A stretch of DNA of 64,000 bases from Bacillus sp. S3 (GTDB lineage Bacteria > Bacillota > Bacilli > Bacillales > Cytobacillaceae), in NCBI RefSeq assembly GCF_005154805.1, contig NZ_CP039727.1, forward strand, positions 2,105,501 through 2,169,500, in the 5' to 3' direction. Both the position numbers and the translations under genes were made by a program. Of the stretch, positions 1-9,343 are shown piece after piece. The notes under the pieces were generated by a model. That model did not search any database. It was not told the origin of the DNA and saw only the letters and a list, made by a program, of their open reading frames with translations. Positions within the stretch are counted from its first letter, which is position 1. Each line of letters begins with the position of its first letter.

Positions 1-1334
1 CTGATTGATTCATTTGCTTCTGAAAAACTCTTGTGAAGTGAATGGATTGTTTCATATTGTCTGCCAATGCCAATTAAGAAACTTGTATTTTTCATTTGTT
101 TGGTCAGTACGCTATAAAGCCCGTTTCCGTACAACTTCGCTTCATTTAATGTAATAGGAGGTTTGTTTTCATTTTGTCCCATTAAAATGATAATGTGATT
201 GTTACGATAAAAGCATGTAATCTCCCCATTTGCTAAATTCGAATGTTCATAAACTAGATCCACACATTTTCTAGCCTTATTCTCTAACTGAACCTTCCTT
301 GCCACTATATCCTCGTACCGTTCAAGGTCCGCTGTATCAAAATTTATTACCATACAAAAATACTTATATTGTGAATTTAAACCATGCAATTCGCTTAGTG
401 ATTGAATGGATTCACTGGAAGTGATTTTTCCTGTGAGCAAATCATCAAAGAAATCCTGTCTAATTTTTAATTTTACATCCTCAATCTCTTTTGCTTTTAT
501 CATCTCAAGTGCCATGATTGTGGAAGCCTGTTCAAGGATAATATAATCAAATTCCGATAGTTCTCGAACAGTTTGCCAAACAATTATATATCCATAAAGA
601 TAATTTGCTACCGCGACGGGTAAGATGCGGCACTTAATTTCCATGGCTTCCAAATGATAAATTCGTTTAATGGACTTCTTCATTTCACTAATATTATCCG
701 GAATGGAGTCTATGAACGCTTGCGTGAAAATTGGTCTATTTATTATTAAATCAAAGCAGTAGGCAAGCGGCACTTTGTTATCCTTGTGCTCCGTGAAATG
801 GAGCAATTTCCAATCCTTATCAACAAAAATGATTGGGTTATTGATGGTTTCGGATAATAAGGAAGAGATCCTTTCGATCCCGCCGCCTTCAAGCGTAATC
901 CTAAAAAATAAATTATGCATGTCTAACGTTTTTCGGTTCAGTAAATCATATCTCCCAGATGCTTTCTCATTAATAATCGAAATAACTCTGGACAGAGTAT
1001 ATTCGAAGGGTAACTCAATTAGTGGTAAACCATACTTATTTGCCTGGTCAATCATATTTTGCGGGAGTTTATCAAAGTACCGCTTCATTTTGACAACGAG
1101 CCCAGCGCAATTAATTTCAGATAGCTCCTTAATAATCCTATTTTGCAGTTCTTCGTTATCTTTAAAAATAAAGCCAGTTGATAAAAGCAATTCATTAGGA
1201 GAAAGCCAATCAAATGCACCAGGGTTTTCAATAATATTTACGATTGATATTTCATTATTGATCCCTTTTTCCCCGGCGATAATTTTTATTCCGTCAATCG
1301 CTTTTATTTCAAATAAATCTTTAACTGTAAGCAA
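1..1334 (-). CDS. PucR-family transcriptional regulator (partial, 3' end outside window)
   Basis: The minus strand is open from a TTG at 1334 (GAGGAG ten bases upstream, 1345-1350) to the window edge, giving about 444 residues without the C-terminal end. The N-terminus (LLTVKDLFEIKAIDG, then an IIENPGAFDWLSPNELLLST stretch) is the PucR purine-catabolism regulator domain. The part next to the window edge (YETIHSLHKSFSEANESI) resembles the GGDEF-like middle domain of these proteins. The C-terminal PucR-type helix-turn-helix should lie beyond position 1. It is divergent from the allH-fdrA-allG operon, the usual place for a local activator that senses a purine or ureide metabolite. The family assignment is firm; the ligand is unknown. 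Confidence 0.85.
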   Translation of the reverse strand, partial: MLTVKDLFEIKAIDGIKIIAGEKGINNEISIVNIIENPGAFDWLSPNELLLSTGFIFKDNEELQNRIIKELSEINCAGLVVKMKRYFDKLPQNMIDQANKYGLPLIELPFEYTLSRVISIINEKASGRYDLLNRKTLDMHNLFFRITLEGGGIERISSLLSETINNPIIFVDKDWKLLHFTEHKDNKVPLAYCFDLIINRPIFTQAFIDSIPDNISEMKKSIKRIYHLEAMEIKCRILPVAVANYLYGYIIVWQTVRELSEFDYIILEQASTIMALEMIKAKEIEDVKLKIRQDFFDDLLTGKITSSESIQSLSELHGLNSQYKYFCMVINFDTADLERYEDIVARKVQLENKARKCVDLVYEHSNLANGEITCFYRNNHIIILMGQNENKPPITLNEAKLYGNGLYSVLTKQMKNTSFLIGIGRQYETIHSLHKSFSEANESI

Positions 1335-1546
1335 AGTCTTCTCACTCCTCTGTCAAAATATTATCACAATCCATTGTATATGTTGCACAATTGAATTCAA
1401 ATCTTTTTGGATTGATTAAACGATGACGATTTTATGCAATATATCTAAAATAATCATGTAAGGTCTTAAGTTTGTCAAATAAAGGAGGCTTATTCCAGTC
1501 AAATTAGATTAGACAAAAAACAGTCTAGGTCTATGAGGTGTTTTGC
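1335..1546. promoter_or_regulatory. Divergent intergenic region pucR-like / allH
   Basis: This 212-base AT-rich gap must hold the promoters for both divergent units. I could not pick convincing -35/-10 pairs. An AAAGGAGG motif at 1481-1488 has no start codon at a usable distance. The real ribosome binding site for allH is GAGGTG at 1535-1540. Confidence 0.4.
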
Positions 1547-2431
1547 GTGAGAGAAACAATATCTGGTGATGTTGAATTTATTAAGAGAATTACTCATTCC
1601 AGCTTCAGTGGTTTTGTGCATAGTACTTTTTATCGAACATTTAATATTCAATGTTTAGAAAATGGTGAGTTATTCACCATTGCCTGCAGTGAAATAGACA
1701 ATGGGCCTAATACATTAATTATTGATGTAGATCATGTCAGTTTCCTAGGTATAGAAGTAAATGATAGGGTATTTGTTAAAAATCAAACCTTACACATTGA
1801 AAATAAACTCGCTTTATCAATTGAAAAAGCATCTAAATGGGAAAGTGTGATCCCGGTTTATCCACCTAATGTAGAAATCCTGATTCGTAATATTAGAAGG
1901 ATGAAGGAATATATCGACATGTATGGTAAGAGCGGTGGTTTTAAAAAGCAAATGGCAGCCCAAGGTCCTTTTGAAGCTGAAATGTCTAAGATGCTTGAAA
2001 AGCGAAAGAACTTACTTTTGAACGAATTAGAAAATAATCATGTGTCATTAGCAATACCGCATGCGGTTTCGCTTATTGGTTTAGGGCCGGGTTTGACTCC
2101 GTCTGGTGATGATTTTTTAACAGGGATTTTTACTGTTTTTAATATGAAAAACAGCCCCTTCTATGCCCAGCGATCATTTTGTGAAGATGTACTAAAGCAT
2201 GCAAAGACCTTAACAAATGACATTAGCTACATGGCTTTGAAAAAAGCAGCAACTGGGAAAGTGAGAGAGTCTATCATTAGTTTAATCGAGTCCTTAATCG
2301 CTGGGAACGAAGAAGACTTATTTCTCTCTTTAAATAAAGTACTATCCATCGGATCTTCATCCGGAACAGATATTTCCTTAGGTCTTGTCTGTGGGCTGGA
2401 GACCAAATTAAAAGCAGGAGGTAAATTATGA
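1547..2431 (+). CDS. allH: AllH-like subunit (DUF2877) of oxamate-type carbamoyltransferase
   Basis: This is a DUF2877 protein (E. coli YlbF/AllH), about 294 residues. The family hallmark GLGPGLTPSGDDFLTG is visible in the middle of the chain. In E. coli, AllF, AllG and AllH together form oxamate carbamoyltransferase, which splits oxalurate with phosphate into oxamate and carbamoyl phosphate. Two GTG starts are possible. The one at 1547 lies six bases after GAGGTG (1535-1540), while the one at 1538 overlaps that site, so 1547 is preferred. It overlaps fdrA by ATGA, which indicates translational coupling. The family is certain; the exact substrate in this organism is inferred. Confidence 0.85.
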   Translation: MRETISGDVEFIKRITHSSFSGFVHSTFYRTFNIQCLENGELFTIACSEIDNGPNTLIIDVDHVSFLGIEVNDRVFVKNQTLHIENKLALSIEKASKWESVIPVYPPNVEILIRNIRRMKEYIDMYGKSGGFKKQMAAQGPFEAEMSKMLEKRKNLLLNELENNHVSLAIPHAVSLIGLGPGLTPSGDDFLTGIFTVFNMKNSPFYAQRSFCEDVLKHAKTLTNDISYMALKKAATGKVRESIISLIESLIAGNEEDLFLSLNKVLSIGSSSGTDISLGLVCGLETKLKAGGKL

Positions 2432-3972
2432 CTGTACAAGCTTTGATTAAACCAAACACGTATTTTGATTCAGTGTCATTAATGTCACTGTCAACGAAAG
2501 CAAATCAAATTGATGGTGTTGAACAGGCAATTATTGCAATGGGTACTGAAATGAATAAAGAGGTAATGAAGAATGTCGGATTAATGACTCCGGAAGTGGA
2601 GGAAGCCAAAACAAGCGATCTTATTATTGTCGTAAAAGCGGCAACAGATGAGTTATGCGAAAACGCTTTCGAAGGCATTAATGAGTTGTTTACGAAAAAG
2701 AGTACTTCTAAAGGCAAAAGTGAAGTTAAATATTCTACAATCTCGTCAGCGGCTCAAAGTAATCCAGATGCAAATTTAGCTATTATTGCTGTGAATGGGG
2801 CTTATGCCGCAAGAGAGGCAAGGAAAGCACTTGAAAATGACTTAAATGTCATGATGTTCAGCGATAATGTCAGTATAGAAGATGAAATTGAATTAAAGCA
2901 AATAGCACATGAAAAAGGCTTATTGATGATGGGGCCTGACTGTGGTACAGCCATTATTGGTAATGTAGCACTCTGTTTTGCAAATGCAGTTAGAAAAGGA
3001 AACATCGGAATTGTCGCAGCTTCCGGAACTGGCAGCCAAGAAGTAAGCGTCCGCATCCACGAATTTGGCGGCGGGATTACACAGCTGATTGGAACTGGCG
3101 GAAGAGATTTAAAAGAAGCAGTAGGCGGCATCATGATGCTTGACGGTATCCAAGCACTTGAAGACGATGAAGCAACTAAAGTTATTGTCCTTGTTTCAAA
3201 GCCACCTGCACCAAGTGTCGAAGAGAAAGTGTTAGCCAAAATTAAAACATGTAAAAAGCCTGTAGTTGTTTGGTTTATTGGCGGCGATGAAGAAAAAATC
3301 ACTGAGGCTGGCGGCCATTTTGCGAAAATGTCTAAAGAAGCAGCACTTAAAGCAGTATTGTTAGCTGGTGCTGATGAAAGCAAACTCAACAAACGTGCGT
3401 TAAACATTCCGCTTATTGAAGAGGTTCGTACAAAATTAACGCCGGAACAGAAATATATTCGTGGATTATTCAGCGGCGGAACTCTTTGCGATGAAGCCAT
3501 GCATGCAGCGATGGAGAAATTCGATAATGTCTACAGCAACATTCAAAGAAATCCAGAGTTTCGTTTGAAAGACAGATATACAAGCCAAGAGCACACATTT
3601 ATCGATTTCGGTGATGATGAATATACACAAGGCAAGCCGCATCCAATGATTGATCCTGCTACTCGTCTTGAAAGATTCATGCAAGAAGCAAAGGATCCAT
3701 CTGTTGGTGTCATTGTAATGGACTTTGTATTAGGATATGGTGCACACGAAGACCCAGTCGGGGCATTTCTTCCGGCAATGATTGAAGCCAAACAACTGGC
3801 GGAAGATGAAGGACGACATTTAGAAATTATCGGATATGTTCTAGGAACAGAATTAGATCCTCAAGATCTTGATGAGCAAATTAATAAGTTATTAGCCGCA
3901 GGCGTAACACATGCTAGCAGCAGCCAAAACGCTGGACTATTAGCTAGAGAATTTGTAGTGAAGGGAGAATAG
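2428..3972 (+). CDS. fdrA: FdrA/AllF, carbamoyltransferase subunit with acyl-CoA-synthetase-like fold
   Basis: This 514-residue protein belongs to the FdrA family, distantly related to the succinyl-CoA synthetase alpha subunit. Phosphate/nucleotide-binding type loops are visible: GPDCGTAIIG (169-178), ASGTGSQE (198-205) and GTGGRDL (222-228). In E. coli FdrA (AllF) is one of three subunits of oxamate carbamoyltransferase, which feeds carbamoyl phosphate to carbamate kinase. The start overlaps the allH stop (ATGA), with GGAGG just upstream, and only two bases separate it from the next gene, so allH-fdrA-allG is a tight operon. Length is normal for the family and no damage is seen. Confidence 0.9.
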   Translation: MTVQALIKPNTYFDSVSLMSLSTKANQIDGVEQAIIAMGTEMNKEVMKNVGLMTPEVEEAKTSDLIIVVKAATDELCENAFEGINELFTKKSTSKGKSEVKYSTISSAAQSNPDANLAIIAVNGAYAAREARKALENDLNVMMFSDNVSIEDEIELKQIAHEKGLLMMGPDCGTAIIGNVALCFANAVRKGNIGIVAASGTGSQEVSVRIHEFGGGITQLIGTGGRDLKEAVGGIMMLDGIQALEDDEATKVIVLVSKPPAPSVEEKVLAKIKTCKKPVVVWFIGGDEEKITEAGGHFAKMSKEAALKAVLLAGADESKLNKRALNIPLIEEVRTKLTPEQKYIRGLFSGGTLCDEAMHAAMEKFDNVYSNIQRNPEFRLKDRYTSQEHTFIDFGDDEYTQGKPHPMIDPATRLERFMQEAKDPSVGVIVMDFVLGYGAHEDPVGAFLPAMIEAKQLAEDEGRHLEIIGYVLGTELDPQDLDEQINKLLAAGVTHASSSQNAGLLAREFVVKGE

Positions 3973-3974
3973 CC

Positions 3975-5402
3975 ATGAGTAGAATTAACGATCTTTTTAA
4001 AAGTAAGCCATATGTCATTAACGTAGGAATCGAGTCCTTTAAAGATGATTTAACACAACAAGGTTCCGAAGTCATTCATTTAGAATGGACACCGCCAGGA
4101 AGAGGTAACCCTGAATTAATTGCTGCGCTTGATAAACTTGAAAATCCTGCGATTTTGGAAAAAATCGAAGAAGCGAATAAGCTTGCAGTTGAAAGAATTA
4201 TTAATTCACAGCCAGTGTTAATTGGGTACGATCAAGCTATAAATTGTGTACCTGGAATGACGAAAACAACAATCCTTCACGCGGGACCTCCTATTACTTG
4301 GGATAAAATGAATGGACCAATGAAGGGTGCCGTTACTGGTGCTATTGTCTTTGAAGGGCTAGCGAAGGATATCGAAGAGGCAGCTAAACTTGCGGCATCA
4401 GGCGAAATTACTTTTTCACCTTGTCATGAACACAACTGTGTAGGTTCCATGGCCGGTGTCACATCTGCCTCGATGTTTATGCACATTGTTGAAAATAAAA
4501 CATACGGAAATATTGCGTACACTAACTTAAGTGAACAATTATCAAAAATCCTTCGGATGGGTGCGAACGATCAAAGTGTTATTGATCGATTAGTATGGAT
4601 GCGCGATGTATTTGGTCCAATCTTAAGAGATGCAATGAAACTAAATCCAAAAGGGATTGATTTACGTTTAATGCTTGCACAAGCGCTTCACATGGGTGAT
4701 GAATGCCACAACCGAAATGTTGCAGGAACAACCCTTTTAATTCAAGCATTAACTCCATACATTTTACAAACGGATTATACAATCGAACAGAAGAAAGAAG
4801 TCTTTGACTTTGTTGCCAGCAGTGATTATTTCTCTGGTCCTACTTGGATGGCTATGGCTAAATGTGCGCTTGATGCTGCACACGGAATTGAAAATAGTAC
4901 AATCGTAACCACTATGGCACGTAATGGTGTAGAATTCGGAATCCGTGTTAGTGGGATGCCTGGGAATACTTGGTTTACTGGACCGGCTCAAAAGGTCATT
5001 GGCCCAATGTTTGCAGGTTACAAGCCGGAGGATTCTGGACTTGATATCGGTGACAGTGCGATTACTGAAACATATGGTATTGGTGGGTTTGCGATGGCGA
5101 CAGCTCCTGCAATCGTTGCATTAGTAGGTGGAACAGTAGAGGACGCTATCGGTTTTTCAACACAAATGAAAGAAATCACAACAACTGAAAATCCGAATGT
5201 GACGATTCCATTGCTTGATTTCATGGGTATTCCAACGGGGATCGATGTACGAAAAGTCATTCAAACAGGAATCATGCCTATTATTAATACGGCCATTGCC
5301 CATAAAGATGCTGGAATTGGAATGATTGGTGCGGGTATTACCCATCCGCCAGTTGAAGCATTTGAAAAAGCATTGTTAACTTTAACAGAAAATATTCATT
5401 AA
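3975..5402 (+). CDS. allG: AllG-like subunit (DUF1116, YlbE family)
   Basis: This 475-residue DUF1116 protein is homologous to E. coli YlbE/AllG, the third subunit of the oxamate carbamoyltransferase complex. A conserved HEHNCVGSMAGVTSASMFMH segment lies near residues 155-175, and glycine-rich loops (GPPITWDKMNGPMKGA) are seen upstream of it. GGGAG lies before the start and only two bases follow the fdrA stop, so it is co-translated. A long-loop hairpin follows the stop and may reduce read-through into the next gene. Function is inferred from the three-gene arrangement plus the carbamate kinase downstream. Confidence 0.87.
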   Translation: MSRINDLFKSKPYVINVGIESFKDDLTQQGSEVIHLEWTPPGRGNPELIAALDKLENPAILEKIEEANKLAVERIINSQPVLIGYDQAINCVPGMTKTTILHAGPPITWDKMNGPMKGAVTGAIVFEGLAKDIEEAAKLAASGEITFSPCHEHNCVGSMAGVTSASMFMHIVENKTYGNIAYTNLSEQLSKILRMGANDQSVIDRLVWMRDVFGPILRDAMKLNPKGIDLRLMLAQALHMGDECHNRNVAGTTLLIQALTPYILQTDYTIEQKKEVFDFVASSDYFSGPTWMAMAKCALDAAHGIENSTIVTTMARNGVEFGIRVSGMPGNTWFTGPAQKVIGPMFAGYKPEDSGLDIGDSAITETYGIGGFAMATAPAIVALVGGTVEDAIGFSTQMKEITTTENPNVTIPLLDFMGIPTGIDVRKVIQTGIMPIINTAIAHKDAGIGMIGAGITHPPVEAFEKALLTLTENIH

Positions 5403-5412
5403 AAAATACTAG

Positions 5413-5477
5413 TTTAGGGAAGAATGGAAAGCCCAATGTATCAATCAATGGTCTGCAATTCTTCCCTAAAAATTTTT
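5413..5477 (+). terminator. Possible attenuating hairpin after allG
   Basis: A 13-bp perfect inverted repeat (TTTAGGGAAGAAT at 5413-5425, its complement at 5458-5470) encloses a 32-base loop and is followed by a short T run. The long loop makes it a weak or conditional terminator, or a processing site between the enzyme genes and the ankyrin/TPR gene. Confidence 0.45.
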
Positions 5478-5519
5478 TCAAAAGGCTAAAGATAGACATG
5501 AGAATAGGAGAGAATTTAG

Positions 5520-6692
5520 ATGGAGAAGAATTCCTTAAACATGAATCTTATCTATGCAAGTGAACAAGGAGAAGTGGAAGTTGCCCAACGGCTTTTACAA
5601 GAAGGCGCGAGCATTGACTTTAAAGATGAAAATGGCCGTACAGCCCTAATGGCGGCAACACAAAAAAATCAAATCTCAGTGGTTAAATTGTTACTAGAAG
5701 CAGGCAGTGACGTCAACACAAGGGACATTACTCAACTAACGCCCTTTATTTGTTCAGGAGCAAACGGCTTTCATGAAATTCTGAGTATGATGCTGAATTT
5801 TGGTGCGGATCTAAAAAGTGTGAATCGATTTGGCGGCACTGCATTGTTACCTTCTAGTGAGAAGGGCTATCTTAAAACTGTTCAGGTATGTTTAGAAGCA
5901 GGAGTTCCTGTAAATCATGTGAACAATTTAGGGTGGTCTGCGCTGCTTGAATCAGTCATTTTGGGCAATGGAGGCCGTTTATACTCAAATATCATCGAAA
6001 TGCTTGTCGAAGCTGGTGCAGACGTAAATCTGCCGGATCGGGACGGAAAATCATCATTGCAGCATGCTATAGAACTTAAACATGATAGGGTTGCGAAAAT
6101 TCTCAACAGGGATTTCACAGAAGAAAACGAAGTCATTCGGTCAGTAAAAAAACTTTATGCGGAAAATAAGTATGAGGATGCAATTACGGTAATCAATCAA
6201 GCTTTTGAAAATGATCCTAGTAATCTTGACCTCTACTTTTATAAGGGATATTGCTTACAAGAATTAAAGAAATATATAGAGGCACTTGATGAGTACAACA
6301 GGGCATTGGCCTTAAATTCACATGAATTGGATTTCTATTTCTACACAGCCAATTGTTTAAGATTGATGAACAAACCTGAAGAAGCATTGGCTGAATATGA
6401 TAAGGCTAGTGAGCTAAATCCTAATGAGACGTTTTATCGCTATCACAAATCCAATTATTTAAGAGAATTGGGAAGGCACGAGGAAGCAGTGAATGAAATG
6501 AATCAGCTGCTCTCACTACAGCCTCATCGATATGATTTTTCATTTCATAAGGCAAATAGTCTGAGGTCATTAGGTAAACATCAGGAAGCAATAGAGGCTA
6601 TAGAGAATGCCATCGAACATGACCCTACGAATCCTTTGTATCATTTGCATAAGGAACAGTCGATAGAGTTACTTAATAAACATTTCAATTAG
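5520..6692 (+). CDS. Ankyrin-repeat / TPR fusion protein
   Basis: This 390-residue protein has two solenoid modules. Residues about 7-200 form five or six ankyrin repeats (for example NGRTALMAA, GADVNLPDRDGKSSLQHA). Residues about 208-385 form about five TPR units (for example YKGYCLQELKKYIEALDEYN). There is no signal peptide, membrane segment or catalytic motif, so it should be a cytoplasmic scaffold or adaptor. It lies between the carbamoyltransferase genes and carbamate kinase on the same strand, with an AGGAGAG site before the ATG. A role in assembling or regulating the neighbouring enzymes is possible but is only inference from position. Confidence 0.8.
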   Translation: MEKNSLNMNLIYASEQGEVEVAQRLLQEGASIDFKDENGRTALMAATQKNQISVVKLLLEAGSDVNTRDITQLTPFICSGANGFHEILSMMLNFGADLKSVNRFGGTALLPSSEKGYLKTVQVCLEAGVPVNHVNNLGWSALLESVILGNGGRLYSNIIEMLVEAGADVNLPDRDGKSSLQHAIELKHDRVAKILNRDFTEENEVIRSVKKLYAENKYEDAITVINQAFENDPSNLDLYFYKGYCLQELKKYIEALDEYNRALALNSHELDFYFYTANCLRLMNKPEEALAEYDKASELNPNETFYRYHKSNYLRELGRHEEAVNEMNQLLSLQPHRYDFSFHKANSLRSLGKHQEAIEAIENAIEHDPTNPLYHLHKEQSIELLNKHFN

Positions 6693-6713
6693 TGAAAAGA
6701 CAGGAGAATAGTT

Positions 6714-7670
6714 GTGGAAAAATTGGTTATCGTCGCTATCGGGGGAAATTCATTAGTAAGAGAAGATGGAAGTGGCTCTGTTCAGGAACAATATGAAGCT
6801 GTAACTGAAACAGCCGTTAATATTGCTGATATGGTTGCAGAAGGCTTCCAAGTTGTTGTCACACATGGAAATGGACCTCAAGTAGGTTTTGGGCTTAGAA
6901 GATCTGAAATAGCAAATGAAGTAGCAGGTATGCCAGTAGTACCTCTTGTCAATTGTGGTGCGGATACTCAAGGCGGGATTGGCTACCAAATTCAGCAGGC
7001 ATTGATTAATGAATTTGCTAGAAGAGGAATTAACAAAAAAGTGGCAACTGTGATTACTCAAGTTGAAGTTAGCGGTGATGATCCTAACTTTAAAAATCCA
7101 ACTAAGCCAGTAGGTTCATTTTTCTCTTTCGAGCAATCGGAAGAAATGAAGAAAGAACATCCAGATTGGATTTTTATCGAAGATTCAGGCCGTGGTTATC
7201 GAAGAGTAGTACCTTCTCCAAAACCGATTAATATTGTAGAAAAGGACGCCATTAAAACGTTGATTGAAGCAGGTTTTGTTGTTATTGCAGTTGGCGGCGG
7301 TGGAATTCCTGTCGTTAAGAATGCTGATAATACGTATGAAGGTATTGATGCTGTTATTGATAAAGATTTTGCAACTAGCCTATTAGCAGAACAAGTTCAA
7401 GCGGAAACGTTAATTATTACAACTGGTGTTTCAAGAGTGTGTATCAATTTTGGAAAACCTAATCAACAAGCCCTAGAAAAAATTACCGTTGAGGAATTAA
7501 AGCAGTTTACGGCTGAAGGTCATTTCCCTCCAGGCAGTATGCTTCCAAAAGTCGAAGCAAGTTTAAGCTTTTTAGAAAAGAATGGTTCTAGGGTAATAAT
7601 TACCGATCCTGAAAGTTTAAAAGATGCAATCGTTGAAAAGGCAGGTACGCATATTGTCAATTTGAAATAA
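6714..7670 (+). CDS. arcC: Carbamate kinase
   Basis: This 318-residue amino-acid-kinase-family protein matches carbamate kinase at normal length. Visible motifs are AIGGNSL (8-14), THGNGPQVG (50-58), GGGGIPV (194-200) and DKDFAT (216-221). It converts carbamoyl phosphate and ADP to ATP, ammonia and CO2, and so would harvest the energy of carbamoyl phosphate made by AllFGH. No arginine deiminase or ornithine carbamoyltransferase genes are nearby, so the AllK-like role is more likely than arginine fermentation. The start is GTG at 6714, with CAGGAGA upstream and 21 bases after the ankyrin/TPR gene. Confidence 0.93.
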   Translation: MEKLVIVAIGGNSLVREDGSGSVQEQYEAVTETAVNIADMVAEGFQVVVTHGNGPQVGFGLRRSEIANEVAGMPVVPLVNCGADTQGGIGYQIQQALINEFARRGINKKVATVITQVEVSGDDPNFKNPTKPVGSFFSFEQSEEMKKEHPDWIFIEDSGRGYRRVVPSPKPINIVEKDAIKTLIEAGFVVIAVGGGGIPVVKNADNTYEGIDAVIDKDFATSLLAEQVQAETLIITTGVSRVCINFGKPNQQALEKITVEELKQFTAEGHFPPGSMLPKVEASLSFLEKNGSRVIITDPESLKDAIVEKAGTHIVNLK

Positions 7671-7735
7671 TTGATAACGACTACCTGTAGATTTTAGCTG
7701 TATTAATTATAATACATTTTTAAGGAGAATTTCAC

Positions 7736-9277
7736 ATGGGACATGTATCTTTTTGGAAAAAAGGAGACTTTGCTGCTTCTTTCGGTTTGTTCGTGAATGT
7801 TTTAACAGACTTTTTGGTTATGATTTCATTATTAATTGCTGTAGTTGGAATGCCAAAAGAGTTTATTTTTAATCGAATTGTACCTGGCTTTGGGTTTGCT
7901 GTACTTCTATCTGGTATTATGTTTGCTTATTTTGCCTATAAATTAGCAAAGAAAACAGGTAGAAAGGATATTACCGCACTACCATCAGGGTCTAGTTCAC
8001 CTGGTATTTTTCTTATCGTCTTTGTGATTATGCTTCCTCTTTATCATCAAACAAAGGATGCTGCTTTCACAACAACAGTTGCTGTGATGTGGTGCTTCGT
8101 TGAGGCTGCTATTTTAATAATAGGTGCATTCCTCGGTGAAACGATCAGAAAGCTTGTCCCTAGAACTGTATTGCTAGCAGCCTTGGCAGGTTTGGCATTT
8201 GTATTCTTGGGTATGAACCCAATGCTACAATCTTTTGAAATGCCAGTAGTGGCATTTGTTGCAATTATAATTATCTTCATGAACTGGTTAAGTAAACATC
8301 CAATATTTAAGAAAATACCTACGGGTTTATTATTGATTGTAATTGGAACTGCAATTGCTTGGATTGCTGGGTATCAAAATCCTGCTGATGTTACTGAAGC
8401 TCTAAAATCATTTGGCTTTAATCCTCCTATGTTGCATTTAAATGGGTTTGCCGACAGTTTTAACGCTGCATTGCCATATTTATTAACTGCTGTACCGCTA
8501 GGATTATCAAACTACATTTTTAATCTGGAAAACGTTGAAGCTGCTGCTGTTTGTGGAGATGAATATAAAACTAGAGACGTTATGCTTACAAACGGTATTT
8601 GTTCAGCAATAGGCGGCCTTTGTGGTAACCCATTCCCAGTAACCGTATATGTAGGTCATGCTGGTTGGAAAGAAGTTGGTGCAGGTTTAGGCTATTCTAT
8701 TGCTAGCTCTGCTGCCATATTCCTATTATCGATTTTTAGTCTTATGGGTCTGTTGCTAGCTGTTGTCCCAATTGCTGCTATTGTTCCGATGCTCGTGTTT
8801 ATTGCGATTGTAACAGGGCATCAGGTTGTTAAAGAAAGTCCGAAATTTGAAGCTCCGGCAATATTTGTATGTTTCTTCCCATGGGTTGCTACTTGGGCAC
8901 TTACTGCTGTAAATAATGCAATTTCAGCTACTGGTATGTCGGTAGGGACAGGTGCCGATCAGGTTTCTTCACATGCCCTGCACAATGCTGGACTTTTCTA
9001 CGATGGCTTGGTTGCTCTAGGTAATGGTGCTCCTATTACAAGTGTTATTTGGGGTTGTATAGCTGTATTTACGATCCGAAACACGCCTATTGGAGGCATA
9101 ATAGCTGCAGTACTTGGAGCTGTTTTAACGTTTGTTGGTGCAATTCATACAAGCACTCTCGGACTTGCACAAGAAATTGCTATGCCTTTCGTTTGGGGAT
9201 ATCTACTAATGGCAGCGTTTTTAGTATATAAACTTTATGTTAATAAGAAAGATAATATTGGTCCCGTTACAGAGTAA
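7736..9277 (+). CDS. Nucleobase-type permease, xanthine/uracil permease-like (paralogue 1)
   Basis: This is a 513-residue integral membrane protein with about 12-14 hydrophobic segments. It has the general look of the xanthine/uracil (NCS2/AzgA-like) permeases, with conserved stretches ITALPSGSSSPGIF, GMNPMLQSFEMP and GNPFPVTVYVGHAGW. It most likely imports the purine- or pyrimidine-like compound processed by the cluster. AAGGAG precedes the ATG. It is closely related to the permease at 11124 along its whole length. Substrate cannot be deduced from sequence. Confidence 0.8.
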   Translation: MGHVSFWKKGDFAASFGLFVNVLTDFLVMISLLIAVVGMPKEFIFNRIVPGFGFAVLLSGIMFAYFAYKLAKKTGRKDITALPSGSSSPGIFLIVFVIMLPLYHQTKDAAFTTTVAVMWCFVEAAILIIGAFLGETIRKLVPRTVLLAALAGLAFVFLGMNPMLQSFEMPVVAFVAIIIIFMNWLSKHPIFKKIPTGLLLIVIGTAIAWIAGYQNPADVTEALKSFGFNPPMLHLNGFADSFNAALPYLLTAVPLGLSNYIFNLENVEAAAVCGDEYKTRDVMLTNGICSAIGGLCGNPFPVTVYVGHAGWKEVGAGLGYSIASSAAIFLLSIFSLMGLLLAVVPIAAIVPMLVFIAIVTGHQVVKESPKFEAPAIFVCFFPWVATWALTAVNNAISATGMSVGTGADQVSSHALHNAGLFYDGLVALGNGAPITSVIWGCIAVFTIRNTPIGGIIAAVLGAVLTFVGAIHTSTLGLAQEIAMPFVWGYLLMAAFLVYKLYVNKKDNIGPVTE

Positions 9278-9343
9278 AAAATGAATGCAACTTAGATATT
9301 AGAACATTTTAATCCCATTCATGGGTTAAGGAGGATTTTTAAT

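Noticed and set aside
775..1419. 214-codon plus-strand reading frame
   Set aside because: It is antisense to the PucR-family gene, whose minus-strand product has clear domain similarity.
1481..1490. AAAGGAGG motifs without genes at 1481 and 11037, possible leader peptides
   Set aside because: No start codon lies at a normal distance with a convincing short frame. The similarity of the two leaders is short.
2802..3500. 232-codon minus-strand reading frame within fdrA
   Set aside because: The plus strand encodes an intact FdrA; the antisense product is a low-complexity Ser/Thr-rich shadow.
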